64,000 nt of DNA, from positions 64,030,001-64,094,000 of the forward strand of contig OY856411.1 of assembly GCA_963693085.1 (NCBI GenBank), in the 5' to 3' direction. This stretch comes from Alisma plantago-aquatica. Lineage: Eukaryota > Streptophyta > Magnoliopsida > Alismatales > Alismataceae. Made by a program: the position numbers and the translations under genes. The notes under the pieces are model-generated. The model was given only the letters and a program-made list of their open reading frames with translations, made no database searches and was not told where the DNA came from. This document shows positions 59,315 through 64,000 of this stretch, piece by piece; the first letter of the stretch is position 1; every line of letters starts with the position of its first letter.

Positions 59315-59665
59315 TGAGGTTGCTACACCTCTTGATATTCCTCCATGGTCGCTATACTAGTTGGGTGGTTGTTGCGACCACAACAACCCTAACCCTAGGG
59401 ATGGTCGCTACCCAGCCTCCCTAACGATCTCAACTTGGTGTCTCAAGCATGTTGGTCGCCACACGTGAGTGCCTTCGACCGCTACACTCAACCTAGAGGT
59501 CGCAACAGTTGCCAACCCTAAGTAGGTCGCTACATATGGTCACAATAGGTGTACCTATGGTCACTAAACTTATGTAGGTTGCTACATATGGTCACAATAG
59601 GTGTACCTATGGCCGCTACACTTATGTTGGTCGCTACACATATTATCCTATCGACCACAACACTT
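59315..59665 (+). repeat. CGACC/GGTCGCTAC word cluster 2 in LTR C2
   Basis: About twelve words such as GGTTGCTACACC, TTGCGACCACAACAA, GGTCGCTACCC, TTCGACCGCTACAC, GGTCGCAACAG and ATCGACCACAACAC recur. A partly tandem unit (ATATGGTCACAATAGGTG) occurs twice near 59535 and 59585. Corrected for the LINE2 insertion this lies about 1.8-2.1 kb from the LTR start, matching the C1 and B arrays. Confidence 0.8.
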
Positions 59666-60266
59666 GGTTAATGGTCTATACATGATGATGTGAATGTGAA
59701 TGATTAATGATAATTGATAGTGCTTAACCCTCATACATTCCAAACATATGGGAGGTGATGAGACTAGGGTTTGGTGATTGGGTGATACTATGGAAACCTT
59801 AATTGGCTATACATGAAACCCTAACCCTAATTGTGGAATATGTGACATATTTGCTTATATTGCTTAAAGTGGTTAGCATGATTATGATATTTTCTCTCTC
59901 CTACTTGTGTAACCATAACCTTGTATGTGGAATGAATGTCATAGATATGTGAATGCTATGGTGATCCTTGTATAATACAAGGTGGTTATGAGCATTGTTG
60001 AGGTACACTGTGATATCGTATGTGTAGGAAATATGTGATTGGGTCTAATGACCTAACCAGTGCCTTGTTCCTAGTTTGAGGAGAAATCCTTTACAGACGT
60101 GATTGAGGGATTGATATCCCATAGTGATGTGATATTGATGTTGGCATTTCATGGCAGTTGTAACACATGATGTTGGTGACGACCTTGTGAATGGTAGTGA
60201 CATAGGTATCATGTGATGAAGTGACATGTTGGATTTCATATGTTTTCCATCTTATGGAGTTGTACC

Positions 60267-62933
60267 TGTCACGGAACTGTTCTTACCCCAATCCCAATCC
60301 TACTGTCGAAACAGTAGAAAAAGGATTGAAGCGCCCGTCCCTGAGTGGCCCGATAGGATCTAACACACTGGCATATACAATAAGAAATAAATAACTCAAA
60401 AATTGGATAAAAGAAAAACAAACTAACCCAATATGGAGATATATCCAATTTATCTTTGTCGTCAGAGTAGATGAGTGCGGAAGCAATCTTATTCAATATT
60501 CCATTTGTATTGCCTAAAATCAAGAAAATCGAGACACAATCATGCAATTGCACGGTACGCTATCAAAATCAAATAAAACGATTTATAACAAAATAGTATA
60601 CTTGGCAGGACTTATATTCAAAAGAATAGTAACCAATTTGCAAAACCAACATTTATTCGACAAGTTTTTCAAGCAATTCAACTTTTATTACGAGTTCCCA
60701 TTATGCTGTAATTCAAGAAGCATGCTTATATAATTTGTGTGACTCTATTACCCCAACGCGATGGGGAAGGTCATTAGGCCCCTTTTCACCATAGGAACAT
60801 AGGAAGCCAAAGTACAAGTCCCACTTCCAAATGAGGGGATTGTTGTACTCAATATCCACATTATCAACATTATCAATATCATCATCATTATCAACATCAA
60901 TATACGGGCAGTCATAATGGGCATTCAATTTATGTTTTCATGTTTTTCAAAATATAATATAGAAAAACAGAAGACTAATCATAGGGAACAATAGCTCATC
61001 CAAGTAAATAGCCAAGCATACGGTCAAGAGATACATAAAAGTATCTTCAATACAATCAAGGAGGAGTTATATAAATAGCGTACCTTTCACCAAGATTTCG
61101 AGTATAGATCACAAATAATAGGTCGACCCTTCGAGTTAGATCCTAAAACACAATATTTGGATCAAGGGTCAAGATCAAGATATTTGGATATCATGTTGCA
61201 ATATTCGAGATTAGGGTTACACTTTTCCTATGTCAACCTTAGGGTTGGGTCATTCACTTATGATCAATATTCCAATATGTCCAACATTATTTCAAGTATC
61301 CAATGTATATTCGAGTGTGAATGACTTTCCTAGGTTTTCTAGGATTAGATGTGCTAACCTTAATTTATGATCATTATCCAAGTCATCATCAAATCTTTAG
61401 ATCATCATCATGTTCTAACATCATTTGTATTCAAGATCATATTGATGGGTCAAAACTATATCAATTATTTTGCAAAATCAAGATTACTCATCCTCAAGAT
61501 TATTATCAAGATTGAATAAAGTAAATAGATCTAGATTCACTAATGATTCATTTTCAAGAGTAGATGATTCAAAAAGATCAGATCTAGGTTACAAAATATC
61601 ATCAGAGTCCAAAAAATAGGGTTTTCAAGGATTAAAAGTCATTATTGAGCCATATGACAAATTAAATGATCAAGAGTGTATGATCTAGGGTTATCAGTGA
61701 TAAACATCGAGAATTAGGCTTCATAAGTATTTTTAACAGATCAATTGGATTTTTCTGATCAATTTTGACTACTTGTTCATAATTTTCCGAGGTAGGAATC
61801 TCAAGATATTGATTTTGTAAGAAAAAGGCTATTAAATGGAATTTAGGGCAGAGAGGGAGAAATACCAAATTTTCGGGGTCGTTGATCGGCGGACTACCGT
61901 GGACTCACGGAAAAACAGCGGCGGGGATGAGCCGTGCTCCCAGGCACGTGCTTCTCAGAGAAAGGGTGGAGGGAAGACTCACGCGGGGATCAGTGGCCGT
62001 TCGATCCTAGCCGGGACCAGCGTGGGCTTGGATCGGGCGGTTGCTGCTGCTTGCCCCAACCAAAGAGCCCGCCCGCGAGCAGACCTGCTCCGCGGCGGTG
62101 TAGCGGCCGGAGAAAGAGGGGTGAGCGAAGGAGGGAGTAGCGGGAGCAAAGGGGCTGCCGTTCGGGATTGTGGAGGCGCGACGAACCCAAAGGGATCTTT
62201 TATAGGGCTCCCGAAGCTAGGGTTAGGGTTTATGAGGGAGCCGGCGCCGCCCAAGATGGGCCATGGTTTCCTTGGCGCTCAAGCCGCGTTTTTACCCTAC
62301 TGAGCCACGCGGAAGCTTTGAGAACGATCTGCGAATCCGTAGGTCGAGTTAATTGGGGCGACACCCACAGACTTGGTCGATCGGGCTAGGAGCCAAGGTG
62401 GCTTGGTCCACTGGGTACCTGCCTTATCAGGCGCGAGGTAGGGGACGACCCCAGCGCCGTTGGATTAACATCCAACGCTGCTGGGTCAATCCGCCTTGCC
62501 CGGGCGCCCCAAGTAAGGAATGGGCCGGGCCCAGCAACAGAAAAAGGTGGAACAAAAGGCCAAAATCAAGGAAAAAGGCAAGGAAAACTAGGAGAAGGTG
62601 AAATTCTTAGAAAAATCGTATAAAATCATAGTAATGTCCAAATGACCTCAAATTTGGACCAAAGCTTCAAAAATATGTGGAGAAAATTTAGAAAAAGTTT
62701 GATAATCAAATTGTGAAGTTTGATGGGTCAAATTGATTTCTTTGGACAAAGTGATGAAATAATCAAATTTAAGGTGTTATAATGTGTATAAAGTTCACAT
62801 TGGTCACCATATTTTGTATTTGAGTCTCAACTTTGCTTATGTAGATAAGAAAATTAATTTAGGACCATTAATGGATATAATGAGGTCAAAAGAGTAATTA
62901 TTTTATTATAATGCTAAAATCCACTTTGTCACA
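60267..62933 (-). mobile_element. Solo LTR in LTR C2 (GTACC target duplication)
   Basis: The insertion begins TGTCACGG at 60267 and ends TTTGTCACA at 62933. GTACC flanks it exactly on both sides (60262-60266 and 62934-62938). TG...CA ends, a 5-base duplication and no internal primer site or gene indicate a solo LTR. Orientation is minus: the minus strand has a TATA box (62197-62205) followed by a G+C-rich leader, the layout seen in LTR A, and its 3' end reads TTCCGTGACA. Predicted ORFs in the G+C-rich part (for example 61836-62303 plus, 61979-62254 minus) match nothing I know. Confidence 0.88.
62197..62205 (-). promoter_or_regulatory. TATA box of the solo LTR
   Basis: The minus strand reads CTATAAAAG, followed after about 30 bases by the G+C-rich stretch 61850-62170, the presumed start of the transcript. 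Confidence 0.55.
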
Positions 62934-64000
62934 GTACCTTTACCCCTATTCTTGCATAACTTGTTTAGGGTTTGAATGTTGTAACTTGATTGATGCACTA
63001 AAAGGTGCTTAATTGGATTAACTAATCAAGTGAAACCCTACACCATAGGTCCATTCCAGTTTCAAAACTTATTTGGTGGTGAAACGAATCATTCGTATGG
63101 GAATCTCGAAGTGCATATTTTTGAATATGTGGGTGTGCAAGTTGATGATAATCGTTGCATCCAATGTTACAATTTTGGCAGATGACTGAGTTCATACCTC
63201 ATGGTGATGTGATTTGTGAAAGGCCACAGTGTAACTGCATGATTGCCTCTTTTTGAACAGACATGCGTGGGCCTATTCTCTAGTGTCGTGACCTATACTA
63301 GGGTCGGACTAGTTTTTTCTTTTCAGCTTGACTCTATGTCACTATCGACAGTTGATTGTTATGTCTCTGCATTGTGTCTCATATTTAACGGGAGTTGTGT
63401 GGTGAGATCATGTATTCCATCTCTTCCATTGATCTTGTATGGAACTGATTTTGATTCTATAGTGATCAGTTCGATTTGAGGTGGTACAACTCAATCCTTA
63501 GGGAAAATAAAAGACATAATACAGGCATGTAGTATATTTGCTTAGGGTTAAACATGACTCACAGTAGATGACTCTTTGCCTTATCTTTGTACTGATTTCT
63601 TGAATTATAATGCGGTAAGAGAAATCAATAGTTATACATGTTCTTCATATTCCTTCTTGAAATATAAGATGTCCTATTTCTTAGTTTTAGACGTCTAAAT
63701 TTCTTAGATAATAGTAAATGCTTCATTCATATCATTTAGCTGAATCTACTCAACCTGATGTTGTGGTTATGTACTTTTTTTGATTTATCTATTCTTATAA
63801 TAGTTGTTGGCAGAGAGTTATATCTCTCGCTGTGATGTTTGGTCTCACCCGGTGAGTTTCCACATCTTTTAGGTGATCGTGCACGATGAGATAGAGATTT
63901 TATTGTTAAGGGCGAGCATCAAGAGGAATAATACCCATTAAAGGTTGGACATGCCACTAGTGTTTTGTAGTAGAGTCCCATGTGTCATCCCAGTACTCTC

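Larger units (their letters stand above)
52761..64000 (+). mobile_element. LTR C2 (Del/Tekay-like), interrupted twice, runs off the window
   Basis: It starts TGTAAGACCCCTGACC at 52761, related to C1. It is interrupted by LINE2 (54057-58824) and a solo LTR (60267-62933). Removing these leaves about 3.8 kb. By alignment to C1, whose 44060 corresponds to about 64000 here, some 300 bases are missing beyond the right edge, for a total of about 4.1 kb. The matching stretches 63620-64000 and 43620-44060 establish the relationship. Whether it is solo cannot be decided. Confidence 0.75.

Noticed and set aside
61836..62303. 155-aa ORF in a G+C-rich island as a possible host gene
   Set aside because: It matches no family I recognise, overlaps ORFs on both strands, and lies inside a solo LTR with a clear target duplication. 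G+C-rich sequence gives long chance frames.

Overview
This is a plant nuclear (angiosperm, large-genome type) intergenic window made almost entirely of nested retrotransposons. I found no host gene, tRNA, rRNA or CRISPR. The evidence is Ty1/copia, Ty3/gypsy (Athila-type and Tekay/Del-like), plant L1-type LINE and hAT-type sequences, initiator-Met-tRNA and Asp-tRNA primer-binding sites, 5-bp target duplications on LTR elements, and reading frames broken by stops and frameshifts. The species cannot be named from this sequence.

Layout. 1-3935: leader, primer-binding site and 5' LTR of a minus-strand gypsy element ('A'). 3936-9625: a very long minus-strand Del/Tekay-like LTR ('B') that A interrupts. 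9626-10558: unresolved, possibly the Athila 3' LTR. 10559-about 20270: a minus-strand Athila-type element with broken gag, PR, RT/RNase H, IN and an env-like third ORF, plus its 5' LTR. 21120-21284: a hAT-like end fragment. 21300-21751 and 44370-49490: one LINE ('LINE1', minus strand), split in its RNase H domain by LTR 'C1' (21752-25081 and 43363-44369). C1 is itself split by a plus-strand copia element (25082-43357). That copia is split in its reverse transcriptase by a second copia of the same family in the opposite orientation (30721-39823). LINE1 also carries a 1.15-kb hAT-like element (44814-45966). 50169-51500: a roughly 400-bp sequence in three tandem copies. 52761-64000: LTR 'C2', related to C1, interrupted by 'LINE2' (54057-58824) and a solo LTR (60267-62933).

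Insertion order can be read from target duplications: GTATC for the outer copia, ATTAA for the inner copia, GTACC for the solo LTR, TTATATAAC for LINE2, an 8-bp near-perfect duplication for the hAT, and a diverged 5-bp duplication for C1 whose removal restores the LINE1 frame.

The most unusual signal is that several unrelated retrotransposon lineages each carry a private array of short CpG-containing palindromic or inverted-repeat words. Copia uses AACCGATCGGTT. Athila uses GTCGATACCATCGAC. B uses AAACGGTC/GACCGTTT. C1 uses GGCCGATAC. C2 uses GTTGCGACCGCAAC. In copia, C1, C2 and the Athila env-like gene the array lies directly upstream of a TATA box. B, C1 and C2 are related LTRs with arrays at similar internal positions but with different words. 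I infer that these are fast-evolving regulatory recognition arrays; this is a hypothesis.
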